A DNA stretch of 64,000 bases, taken from Umbilicaria muhlenbergii (lineage: Eukaryota > Ascomycota > Lecanoromycetes > Umbilicariales > Umbilicariaceae). The notes under the pieces are model-generated. The model searched no databases. It was not told where the DNA came from and saw nothing but the letters and a program-made list of their open reading frames with translations. Location: contig KK106981.1 of the NCBI GenBank assembly GCA_000611775.1, positions 9,885,183 to 9,949,182 of the forward strand, written 5' to 3'. Every line of letters starts with the position of its first letter. The first letter of the stretch is position 1. This document shows positions 51,701-61,697 of this stretch, piece after piece. Both the position numbers and the translations under genes were made by a program.

Positions 51701-52753
51701 TCTCATCAGGCTTGTGATCTTTATTCTCAGCAGGCTTTGATGATGATTCAAGTTTACAACTGAAGATAACTGTCATATTAGGATTTACTTTCAACTTCAT
51801 GATGTCTCTCAAATGTTGATTATTCTTCAAGCATGCAGTCAAGGTGATGATTCTTTTTTAAGTTGTAAATAAATCCTGATAATTCATCAAGGCTGCTCAG
51901 ATCTCAAGCTTCAACTTTATGAAGAAGTGAGTTCTTATGTGCTCTTCATTATAAGGAGGTAACTGAGCTTTCAAGGTGCTTAAATAACTATTGAAAGCTT
52001 AAACTGATTAATGAGGTAGTTGAACAGCATCATTATACAGTTGAGTGATGTGAAGCTGATGATTCACAGAGTCCTCAATAATGTTGAGCAGGAATTTTAC
52101 AAAATCATCTCAGATGACTGTGAAATAATCTTTAATCTCATCATCTCACAGTCATGCCTCCTTTGGTTCATTCTTTAAATATTGCATGATGTAAATCATT
52201 TTATCCTCTTCATGAGGGAAATCAACTGAGTTGAAACAAAAGATATTTCTTATATTCTGCACTTAATTCAAGTGCTTCTTCATGTTCTTATCATAATATA
52301 ATGACAACTCCTTTGCCTGAATCCTTGATCATACATTTTGTATTAACAGCATTTCATCAGCGCTCCGCTTGCTAATTATGAACTCAGCATTCATTGAGTT
52401 GAAAAATCTCTCAGCTGAGGTATCAACATGAGCAGCAGAATCTTTAAGTAAGTTGATCTGCAGCATTAAAACTTCTGTTTGAAGCTGCTGCAACTCTTGT
52501 CACTTTAAGAGTTCATCTCACTGTTGTCTCACTTGCATGATCTCATCATTAATATTGTGCACTGTATCACCTGAGGATTCTTCACTCATGAGATTCACTT
52601 CACTGATGTCAGAAGATATGAGTGATGTTTCATGATCATTTTGTTGATTCTTCATCATCATGTCTCATTCTGCTTCAGAAGTTTAACATAATTGATTTCA
52701 AGTCTGCATCTTATCTCAAGCCATCACTCTTTTGAAGGTAAAGTTATTAAAAC

Positions 52754-52981
52754 TGTGAGATTATAATGTTCTTTATTAAAAAGAGAAGTATAGTCAAGGT
52801 TCATGACAGTATGAGATATAAATATATAAAGGTTATATGATTTTAATTATATAAAATTAATAACTAAGGAATGAAGATGAGATCAAGCAGTGCAAAGTTT
52901 TCATGTGATTCATTAACACTGTCAAGTCACTTGTAGAATGCATGCTCTACATGAGTCTTAAATTGTCATTAACTCATGACA
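52754..52981 (-). repeat. 5' LTR of element F (family X)
   Basis: The 228-bp LTR reads TGTGAGATTATAATG to ACTCATGACA on the plus strand. It is preceded by the conserved primer-site region (reverse complement of GTTTTAATAACTTTACC). Confidence 0.88.
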
Positions 52982-55313
52982 ATGACAGACTTGAAGATCT
53001 TTATGAACTCATTAAATGCTGTCAGTAAATTGATCAGACTTTATAACTGCTTGATGTAAAGAAGATTATTAAATTGAATCAAATGCTCTTCTTCACAAGT
53101 TAAACTCATACAAAAATTGAACATTTTATTAAAATCTTAAAATCAACTACTTGAATGATCACTGAGTCAGTTCCCTGAACACTGAACTGAATGTCACACT
53201 CAAACATCATCAAAGAACAACAGATGAAGAAAGAATGTTATTTTAAATATAATAAACAGAAACACCTTGCCTTAAATTATTTAAATAAAAATAAAAAGAA
53301 AGAGACTTCAGCATTAAGATGTGTGCAATGAATCATATTCAACTCTGATTCTGATTTTGAATCAGATTCAGGAAAAGGCGTTTCTCTATTAAAGTCATGA
53401 TAAGAAATGATGATAATTCTCTTGTGATATCAACATTAATGATTAATAAAGACATTCTGTTCACTTGAACATTGTTCAAAGTGAATTGCAAGCTCACTTT
53501 AAATAAAGTTAAGCTATAAGTCAAGGCTCTACTTAATACTGAGTTCATTAAATATGCATTCATTAATGTTAACTTGACAAAGACTCTGATTGAATGATCT
53601 GAAATTAAAGCAGTATCACTGCCAAAGCTCTGAACTCTACATGATTTTCAGAAAAAGACAGTGAGATGAGTTATACACATGATTTATTCAATTATGAAGG
53701 TCTGCAGTTATTCTCAGTGACTCATCCTCATGATGATTGTAGACATGAAAGATCTCAGCATTATATTAAAACTTTTTTGAATAAATCACACTCAGATTCT
53801 AATTGACCCTGCAAACCAGGTAGTGATTTTCTCATTAAATGAATTGAACTGAATGAACAAACTGAACTGAATAAATGAACTAAATTGAGGAATTGAACTC
53901 TGAATGAATGAATGAACTGAACTGAACTGAATGATTAAACTTTGAATGAATGAATGAACTGAACAATTGAATCTGAATCACTGAAACCTTATCAGATCTT
54001 GAAGAAATTCATCATAAAAGTAAATCTTGAATCAGCCTCTGCATCAAAAAATAATAACCCCTCACATGCAGTTAATATCAAGATGATTGATATGACACTG
54101 TTCACATTGAATATAAAGAAAGGCAACAAGATCTTTATTATCTTTATTTAATAAATTAAAGAAGCATTGAACCTTAAACTGAAGTTAAATGAATTAAATA
54201 TCAAGATAATTCTCTCTTTTGAATATCATGACTTGATTAATGTCTTTTTTAAAAAGGCTGCAAATGAACTCCCTCTGCATTAACTCTATGATCACAAGAT
54301 TGTTTTAAAGGGTGAGCAAAAGTTAAAATACACACCTCTTTATAATATATCACATGAAGAACTGGTAGTGATGAAGAACTACATAGAAGACAACTTGCAA
54401 AAAATTTTTATTAAAGTCAGTTAATCATCAGTAGCCTCACTGATTCTGTTCATATAAAAGAAAGACAGGTCTTTATGACTGTGCATTAATTACTGAAAGC
54501 TGAATTTGATTATAAAGAAAGACTGATACTCATTACCTTTAATTAAGAAAACCCTGACTCAGATTTCAAAGACAAAATACTTCATCAAGATTGATATACA
54601 ACAGGCATTTCATTGCATATGAATAAATCCTGATTCTGAAGATCTGACAACCTTTTAAATAAGACATGATTTCTACAAATATAAGATCTTGCTTTTCAAA
54701 CTCATTAATAGATCAGTCACCTTTCAGCATTTTATTAATAATGTATTATTTAATCTATTGAATATCTGTTGTACAACATATTTAAATAATATTTTAATTT
54801 ATTCAGAGTTCCTGTTTAAATATTAAACTCATGTTTGAACTGTTCTAAAATGACTAAGGAAGGCAAATTTACAAACTGAAATTAAAAAGTGCAAATTTCA
54901 CAAGACTGAAACTCAATATTTAAAATTAATCATAAAATGTCATGACATCTGAGTAAACTCTGAAAAGATCATAATCATTAAAACTTGAGAGGTACTGATC
55001 AACTTAAAACAGCTGTAGACATTCTTATGTTTTTATAACTTTTACTGATGATTCATAAAGGAATATTCTAAAATCACAAAATTTTTAATCAGACTGACAG
55101 GCAAGAACATACCTTTTAATATGTAAATTAAACAGTGTCTTCAAGTGTTTAATAAACTAAAGAACTGACTGATTAACATGTTAATATTATGATATTTTAA
55201 CTGAATTTGAACATGTTATCTTAAATGTGACTCATCTGATCTGATATCCACAGGAGTATTATCTCAGAAAGATGATTAAAAATTAATGCATTCAGTGACA
55301 TTTTTCTTTAAAA
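52982..55313 (+). mobile_element. Ty3/gypsy element H: gag end, protease, RT, start of RNase H
   Basis: This is a plus-strand piece. It has a gag C-terminus with a zinc-knuckle-like stretch (CNKQKHLALNY, about 53250-53285) and a protease region at about 53300-53820. A GAATGAACTGAA-type simple repeat follows at 53825-53985. Reverse transcriptase lies at about 54200-55060 and the first part of RNase H runs to 55313, where transposon copy 3 begins. The simple repeat resembles that in fragment M, so both may be one family. It is broken, with dozens of interruptions. Confidence 0.75.
53825..53985. repeat. GAATGAACTGAA-type simple repeat
   Basis: Irregular tandem units of GAATGAACTGAACT type lie between the protease and RT regions of element H. 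A reverse-orientation counterpart (CATTCAGTTCA type) occurs at about 37210-37320 next to gag fragment M. Confidence 0.75.
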
Positions 55314-56245
55314 CATCTGCAACTTGACAGCCTGCTCAAAAATAAGGTTTTAGTTAATAGTACTTTATGCGCTCAGAGCACTCTCTGAGCAGTAAATAAA
55401 ATCATACAAATATTACACTTTAAATAACTATTATACCTTCATGAATAATAAAAAACTTTTTATTGAAAAGTTTTAAATCTCTTTATTCTGTATACTTTAT
55501 AGACTAAAGATTTCTTCATAAGTTTTAATTTGCAATAGTTATGAATTAAAAAACTTTTAACTAATTATAAATATATTAGCATATTGAATAACTATTGCGC
55601 TTTTATACTTATAATATAACTTTCAGTTTATAAGTTGTAGAGAATAAGCTGTTTAAGAGTTTTCTTATACAAACTTTCTTTTTATGTGTTGTTGTTGTTG
55701 AGTTATTCAAAAAGTCATTAAAAGTCTGTTTATTAATGTTGTAATTTTCGTCACTGAAAGTTTGAAATCAATGTAACTTTTTAACAACAACAGTTATAAA
55801 AAAACTTGAAATTATAAAACTGTTTAATAGCTTCTTCTACAACTTATAAACTGAAAGTTATATCAGAAGTATAAAAGCGCAATAGTGTAAATTTTTAAGT
55901 GATGAAAATCTTGAAGTTCATTAAATATTCAGAACTCAACACTTATACAGTGCTTTCAGACTCAACAAATCATGATTTTTTATTGCAGAAAAGTGAATTT
56001 TAGCAAAAGTTTACTTATTATAAGTTCTACTGTTATTATAACACTGTGTGTGTACTTGTTTAAACAATTGTTTTAATAATTGTTTTTTTATCAAAAAATT
56101 TTGATGTTCTGCTCAAGATTTAAGGTTGAGCTCAAAGAACTCAGAAAATGCTAAGAGCAGCTGTTAGCTGAGACATGAGATCAGAAGCTCAGAGCGCTCA
56201 AAGTGCTAAAAATTAACTCAAAGTTAACTTGCTAAATTGCTGATG
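55314..56245 (-). mobile_element. Small inverted-repeat DNA transposon, copy 3 (longest)
   Basis: This 932-bp copy is in reverse orientation, from CATCTGCAACTTGACAGCC to AAATTGCTGATG. It contains an internal hairpin. ACTATTGCGCTTTTATACTT at 55596 recurs inverted near 55868, and each is accompanied by an inverted block around TTTATAAGTTGTAGA. This gives a foldback structure. The left flank is gypsy RNase H (element H) and the right flank is the hAT transposase, so it sits at a junction of unrelated elements. Confidence 0.8.
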
Positions 56246-57320
56246 ACCTTATCATTTCACTTGTCTTTTGCATGATGTTAATCAAAGATACCTTCTCTTG
56301 AATCTTTGTCAACTTGTTCACATTTTATATCTTCACATGATGATCATTTCTGATGTTCACATCAAGTGACCTCAGTAGAGCCTTGACAGCAAGAGTTAAG
56401 ACATGTGTCATGCATGATATTATTGCTTCAGCATTGTCTTATTAAATATCATGATCATCACTTAAGACTGACTTCAGATGTGTGCACATAATAATGTTAT
56501 TAAAAATGTTATCTGTAATGATAGTGAAGAGCTTGTTCTTGATTTTAAAGATCTTCAGAACATTAAGAACATGACTTGTTAAAGTGACTTTAATATGTGA
56601 CTCATTTACATGCTCAAATCTCAATAAAGCCTCATTGTAGTTTCAGTTATTATTAATGTAATAGGCAGTAACCGCCAAGAAGGATAAGTGATTATGAGAT
56701 TAATAATTCAAAGTTAATGACATTTTACTGTTTGTCTGAGCAAGACTCTTTTATACAGTGAGCATCACTTTTTGATATTGATCTGTGACAAGGTTTTAGA
56801 TTTTATTGTGACAAGGTATCTGAATGTCATTTTGAAGCATCATAAGAGTGATATGAAGCTGCTTGTTCTCAATGAATCAGAAGGAGGTATTCATAAATAT
56901 GAGTGCATTAATAATTTGCTGTTTGAAGGCCTTCTTCATGTATATCAGAATGTCAAGATTGCATACTGTTCATTTCTAAGGAATATCATAAGAGCATTAA
57001 CTTTCAGCATTAATACTGATAAGAAAAGTAATACATAAAAAGAAATAAACTTACTGTTAACTGCAACAATTCATTCAGTGTAGATTGTGAGTGCTTTTAT
57101 TTAAGTGATATCTTGTAGCAGTTTGAATGCAAATGCTTCTTTATAATGCTGAAATCAGTGTTCTTCATATTCAGGTGACTGATGACAGCTTGATAAAGCT
57201 TGCATTATAAGTTTAACTTTTCACTTCACATGACTGTGACCTGCTCAAACAGGTTTCAGTAGTTGAAGGACTGAGTAATGAATCTTCATTTAAAATTGCT
57301 TTTCAGTTTGTCATGAGTGC
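56246..57320 (-). pseudogene. hAT-family transposase relic with BED zinc finger
   Basis: The hAT transposase cuts and pastes DNA transposons. The minus strand reads, in order, a BED-type finger (NLFEQVTV, CKLYQAV, IIKKHLHSNC; about 57270-57100), a helical linker, the hAT hallmark MSLTLNY-SHNHLSFLAVTAYY (about 56727-56660, normally LTLDCWTS) and the second catalytic region FTIITDNIFNN (about 56525-56490). The Asp of the ITDN motif is kept, while the first Asp position reads Asn. One frame holds from about 57000 to 56442, with stops at Trp- or Gln-like positions. The BED part is in a different frame. The C-terminal dimerisation domain is missing because the sequence is cut by inverted-repeat transposon copy 3. 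No terminal inverted repeats are visible. Confidence 0.82.
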
Positions 57321-57745
57321 AAAGATCATGTAAGGTTGACTTTCATCACTCATGAAAGAGTTTCACATATCACTTGTCACTTTTTCAGAAAACATGTGTC
57401 TTGAGAGTGTTGCATTGAAGTGCAATAAGTGATGATAGATTTCAAAGAGCATGAGGTAAAATTTAAGCATCCTCAGATTTCTGAGAGGTTTATGATTATG
57501 AAAAAGAGATGAGAATTTCTTCTGCTTCTGAGAGAGAAAAGTCATTATCATATTAAGACATATTGATAGAAGTGTATACAGAAATTGCAGTGATGAGTGA
57601 TTTAAGAAAGAAGATATTATTGTGTAGAAAATAATTACACTTATATGCATATCAAAAGAGATGTTGAATAAATATGTTACTCAGAAAACCCTCTTTACTC
57701 TTGAAAGATAATGCTGAAAAATAATGATTAAAACACATGTATGAG
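57321..57745. other. Interval upstream of the hAT relic; nothing firm
   Basis: There are short minus-strand frames (57363-57650, 95 residues) of hydrophobic, Leu- and Ile-rich composition without recognisable motifs. It may include the 5' part of the hAT element. Confidence 0.3.
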
Positions 57746-57749
57746 GCAT

Positions 57750-57945
57750 GTGTAACTCTGCAGTGTAATTGAACAGATATCAGATTGCATGTACTTTGCA
57801 TTAAAACACTTCTTTGCTCATCAAAGATAATCATCATGTTATGTGTAACCCTGCAGTATTAATATTCAATCACATTTATGATGCATGAAAAAGCCTGTTT
57901 GTGCAACAAAGATGATGATCATCTTATAAATAATCTTGCAGTGAC
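57750..57945. repeat. About 90-bp diverged tandem repeat
   Basis: Units begin TGTAACTCTGCAGTGTAAT at about 57750, TGTAACCCTGCAGTATTAAT at about 57842 and AATCTTGCAGTGAC at about 57930. Each of the first two ends in AAAGATNATNATCAT-type sequence. There are two units plus the start of a third, roughly 70% alike. Confidence 0.5.
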
Positions 57946-58263
57946 TTATGATGATTTGTTAAAGAATATTAAGCTCATTTATCTTCAACTTATAAGATCA
58001 AGTAATTAAAAAGATGCTAAAAATCATGAAAATAAAAGAAGTTGTGAAACAGCTGTGATTAAATGAAATTCAAGATTTCAACATGTTACTCACTTTAATA
58101 GAAATAATCATATGCTAGAAGAAACATGCTCTTTCATTATAAATTCATGACTTTAATTTCTGTGTTAAAACATGATATTATGCATCAATGAAAGTGAGTA
58201 AATGATAATGTCAGTAGATAACACCTGAATCTATTATACAAATGTGTAATCAATAAAAGAAAA

Positions 58264-59460
58264 CTAAACTTCAACTTCTTCTTTCAATGCAGATGTCTTC
58301 TCATACTTTAATTTTAAATTCTCATTCTTTTTAATATCATTCATCACAAAGTTCTCCTCATTATATGTTAATAAATTCTTCATGAAAAGCTCATGATCTG
58401 CTATTGAATCATTTTTTAACATTTTAATAATTTTTTTCTCAATCAGCACTTCCTCCTTCATTGATTCTTCAATTGCATGAACATTATTTCTAGTCTTCAA
58501 ATCATCCTTCAACTCATTAATGTCACATGTAATGTATGCAGGAAAATGAAGATTTTTTTAAAAGTTTATAAGCTCCTTTTTCAGGTTCTGTATTCATGTT
58601 AAAATCAAGCTCATCAGCATTATCTTCAGGCATTACCTCAGAGTCAGCTTGCTTTAATAATTCATAATCAACATGATATATCAGTTGTTTAAGATGCTGT
58701 ATAATTGAAACATTATATTTAAAAATTACTTCTTCAATCTCCTCTGACATCTATACTCATTGATCAGTAAGTAATGTTAATAGATAATGCTCATATCTGC
58801 TTATTTTTTTCTCTTCATCATCAGCATCAGTGTCATCATCATCTTCATTATCATCTTCATTATCATCTTCATTATCATCTTCATCTTCTTCATCATCAAT
58901 ATTAATGTCTTCATCATCATCATTCCCCTCATTGATGCATGCTAAATTTCACTCAATTTTGTTACTTTTTTACAGCAAGGCTTGAAGGAACTCATCTTTC
59001 ACATCTTCACATTTAAAAATAATCTCATTTCAGATACTCATGAGATTTTGTTTAAGTCATTTCATTATAAGTGTAAGTAGCTTATAAAATGAGCATTATT
59101 TATTAATTTTACTTGACAACTTCTTCTTGAAATGTTTCACAGACTCAACTTCTCAGGCATTCTTTAATAAGATTTAACATTCATCATGATTCATTTCATT
59201 TCAATCTGATGTTATCTTTTATATTTTTTAATGACATTTCAACTTAACCTGCTTATCTGTGTTTTTAGCATGTGCAATTATAGCTTGATTATCAATTTTA
59301 TTATAATACTTTTGTCACTTTCTGATCATGCTTTCATGTTGATTATATTCACTGAGGTGCTTTTGTAAAGTGATTAATATAACACTTATTTCATGTTGAT
59401 CTGCTCACTGAGGCATGATAAATAAATTAATCATGATGAAGTGAGGAAAGAACTTGATTG
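58264..59460 (-). pseudogene. Unidentified acidic, charged protein relic
   Basis: From about 59460 to 58526 one minus-strand frame stays in register for over 300 codons, broken only by stops, more TGA than TAA or TAG. It holds a basic helical part (QKYYNKIDNQAIIAHAKN, about 59320-59270), a Lys-rich region (ESVKHFKKKLSSKI, about 59145-59105), an Asp/Glu run at 58925-58811 encoded by an ATGATGAAG array, and then MSEEIEEVIFKYN (58750). A second open frame at 58512-58264 encodes 82 charged, coiled-coil-like residues (LIEKKIIKMLK, LKEEVEV) ending in TAG, and is offset from the first. I recognise no family. It could be a host gene or an accessory protein of a transposon. A continuous register across that length argues for real coding ancestry. 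Confidence 0.5.
58811..58925. repeat. TCATTATCATCTTCA microsatellite encoding an acidic run
   Basis: Tandem TCATCTTCATTA units lie inside the acidic relic. On the minus strand they read as repeated Asp, Glu and Asn codons. Confidence 0.85.
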
Positions 59461-59918
59461 CATCATTATTATATAAATTAATGATTTATCTCTTATGATG
59501 TGAACATTATCTTTGATCATTACCTTGCTTTTAACATAAAAGAGTGAGAAAGCGGGTGATCAAGTGTACTGATAAAGAAGTAATGTAAATTAAACAGTAA
59601 ATGTTAATAATTGTCATTATTATTGACATGTGAGCAGTACCTGAAGAAATGAGACATGCTGCTAAATGATGAAGAAGGATAAATGTTGAAGAAGATTAAT
59701 ATGCACAGTTGATAAGTTGTTCTTTAACTTGTGAATTTTGATACTGAGGCTTATGTGATTAAAAGCGCTGCTAGACAGGATCTGATGTTGATATTAACTT
59801 ATAATATTATTTAAATGATGAGGTGAAGTGCAAATCAAATGATGATAACATGAGCAGAGGTGAGTTGCGCAAGAAATGTTTATATTTATGTATTTTAATC
59901 ATGTTTCTGAAAACTTGT
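59461..59918. other. Interval without a recognised feature
   Basis: AT-rich, with no frame longer than about 50 codons and no match to other parts of the window. Confidence 0.4.
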
Positions 59919-60018
59919 GTTGATATCACAGCATCTCACCTCTGTAGTGAATGCACTGAAAGTTAAATGTTGATGTCACAACATCTCACCTCTACAGTGA
60001 ATGCACTGAAAGTGTTAT
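59919..60018. repeat. 50-bp tandem duplication
   Basis: There are two adjacent 50-bp units, each GTTGAT(A/G)TCACA(G/A)CATCTCACCTCT… to GCACTGAAAGT. They differ at about seven positions, mostly transitions. Confidence 0.85.
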
Positions 60019-60335
60019 ATTGATCTGACAACTTGATTATAGATGTGAAATCTGCAGCTGATCATGTTCTTCTTTTCATGCACTTTAGCATCCTCTTTTT
60101 ACATCTCATTATTGAAGTTTCAATTAAATAATGCTTTTAAATAACACCTGTGATATTTATTCATGCTGACAGAAGTTTATTTCTCTTCAGATCTTCAAGC
60201 TCTGTGTACTTTCCTCATTATTTTTAATACACATTTTTCATGTTATTCTCCACCTAAATACCTGTCAGTTAAATAATGCTCATAAATAATGTCTGCATTC
60301 ATTCTTGATGATTGATATTTTATTATCTTCAGATC
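60019..60335. other. Interval without a recognised feature
   Basis: AT-rich sequence with two loosely similar ATTAAATAATGCT(T/C)(T/A)TAAATAA segments (about 60121 and 60269). No gene is seen. Confidence 0.4.
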
Positions 60336-60545
60336 TTACACACCTTTTTAATATACTTCTTCATCTTTAACATACCTTCTCAACTTTAATGCATCTCATC
60401 ATCTTCAATAAACTCATCACCTTCAACACACTCTGTCATCTTTAAAATTCATCATCTTCAACACATTCTGTTATCTTCAACATATTCAGTCATCTTCAAT
60501 TTACTCTGTCATAATCATCATTCTCTGTCACATTTAAATATCTTT
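60336..60545. repeat. Degenerate minisatellite, CATCTTCAACACACTCTGT type
   Basis: Roughly ten irregular units of 18-20 bp share CATCTTCAA(C/T)A. They are clearest at 60410-60520. Confidence 0.7.
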
Positions 60546-60699
60546 TTAATGCACCTCTTGCCTCTTCTAGTTAGTCATACGCCTTCATCACTTTTCACAA
60601 GTATAGTTAGACAAGTCAACACTCATAATAATGCTGAAAGCTAATGCCTACTAGGTAACTGAAGTATGACATGTATTAAAAGTGAAGTTAAACATTTAT

Positions 60700-61290
60700 C
60701 AGCTGTTCTTCCTCCTTTTAAAGATGAGCTTCATCAAGTCAGAAAGTCAGTGAAGATCTATAAATCATCAAAGAATAAAACTGCAGAGAAGCATCAGAAA
60801 GACTTAACATAATGATGATTAATTGCATAATCTGCACCTCAAGGAAAAGGACCTGCTCACTCAGAGCAGTCAAAGGTTTTGTGAAAGATTAAGTCAGAAA
60901 GTAAGTTTCTCATATTAATTAATAATGTCAGAAGTTAATGCCCTTTTGCAGTGAAAACCTTTCATGAAATCAAACATTATCAACTTATGAAAGGGCTGCT
61001 TATTCTGAAAGCTGCATTTCAACATCTGATACATGAAATCATGATCAATCTGCCAGGCATGCAGAACATTAATGTTAAAGAAATACATTAACAAAAGACT
61101 GCTCTGCTGATGTTGCAGAAGTCAACAGAAGTGTTGTTGATTTCATTTTTTAAAAGTAAGTTGTCTGAAATACAAAATAATGCTAAAGCTAATGCCCTCA
61201 CGCAGATATCAATTTGCTCATCATTCATGAAAAGCAGGTCACTATTCAGAGTAAGAATATGATTTTAATAAAATGTCTCTTGCTTCTTGA
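60700..61290 (+). pseudogene. Histone H3 variant relic, CENP-A/CenH3-like
   Basis: H3 variants of the CENP-A class form centromeric nucleosomes. One plus-strand frame (60700 to about 61195) reads a basic Lys/Ser tail (RKSVKIYKSSKNKTAEK) and then FAVKTFHEIKHYQ, matching TVALREIRRYQ of H3 αN. It continues LLILKAAFQHLIHEI (α1, RKLPFQRLVREI), a lengthened loop 1, and QKTALLMLQKSTEVLLISFF (α2, SSAVMALQEAAEAYLVGLF). After an extra segment of about 16 residues and a frame change near 61196, DINLLIIHEKQVTIQSKNM matches TNLCAIHAKRVTIMPKDI (loop 2 to α3). The long loop 1 and a position like RWQ before α2 point to CENP-A rather than canonical H3. About seven stops make it dead. No introns are evident. 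The resemblance is by eye only. Confidence 0.72.
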
Positions 61291-61299
61291 TTCAGGTGA

Positions 61300-61697
61300 A
61301 AATCTTGCGCTGTATATCATTGAAATGCAGGATTCAAGGGTCATACCTGCTTCAAGGCAGCATGATGGCTGAAGAAGTAATGTCAAATGATAATGCTTAA
61401 ATTGTTTCTGTAGGATAGGATATTAATGTAGTAATAAGAACATGAAACTTGAACTGAGATCACTCTGACCTGCATAAGTGATAACTCTAATGCGCAAAAG
61501 TAAAGTTTTAACCCTTGTGTGAATAAAATGCATCATGTATAAAGACTTGATGAGTCCTGCAGGACCCTCAGTGTCTTACTTTATTACTCACCCTGACTCA
61601 ACATGTCAAGATGAGTTTAAAATCACTGAGATACTGTCATCTGACCTGACTTGATCTAACCTGACTCAGTGTCACCCTGACCCGCAGTGACAGCCTA
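61300..61697. other. Interval between the H3 relic and LINE copy 2
   Basis: No gene is recognised. 61640-61690 has a short CTGACCTGACTTGATCTAAC-type repeat directly before the LINE breakpoint. Confidence 0.4.

Larger units (their letters stand above)
45217..52981 (-). mobile_element. Composite family-X chromovirus F
   Basis: This is a minus-strand X element with LTRs at 52754-52981 (5') and 45217-45444 (3'). The parts are gag at about 52670-51750, protease at about 51600-51050, reverse transcriptase at about 50950-50100, RNase H at about 49900-49580 and integrase at about 49350-47100. The chromodomain lies at about 47050-46870, followed by the accessory region at about 46700-46000 and the 3' UTR. 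It is about 0.9 kb longer than D because integrase sequence is present twice around a truncated transposon (47788-48037). The outer flanks (TTTAA and ATGAC) do not form a target duplication, so it is probably a fusion of two X copies. It is broken in dozens of places. Confidence 0.85.

Noticed and set aside
45217-52981. F as a single intact insertion
   Set aside because: The flanking five bases differ (TTTAA and ATGAC), integrase sequence is present twice and a truncated transposon lies between, so a composite origin fits better.
56772-57038. Plus-strand 88-residue gene
   Set aside because: It overlaps the minus-strand hAT frame (FIENKQLHITLMMLQNDIQI) that leads straight into the transposase core.
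60900-61260. Gypsy RNase H end (NAKANALTQ resembles the KADALTR motif of pol)
   Set aside because: The upstream sequence does not fit RNase H, whereas HEIKHYQ, AFQHLIHEI, the α2-like block and IIHEKQVTIQSKN follow the H3 fold in order.
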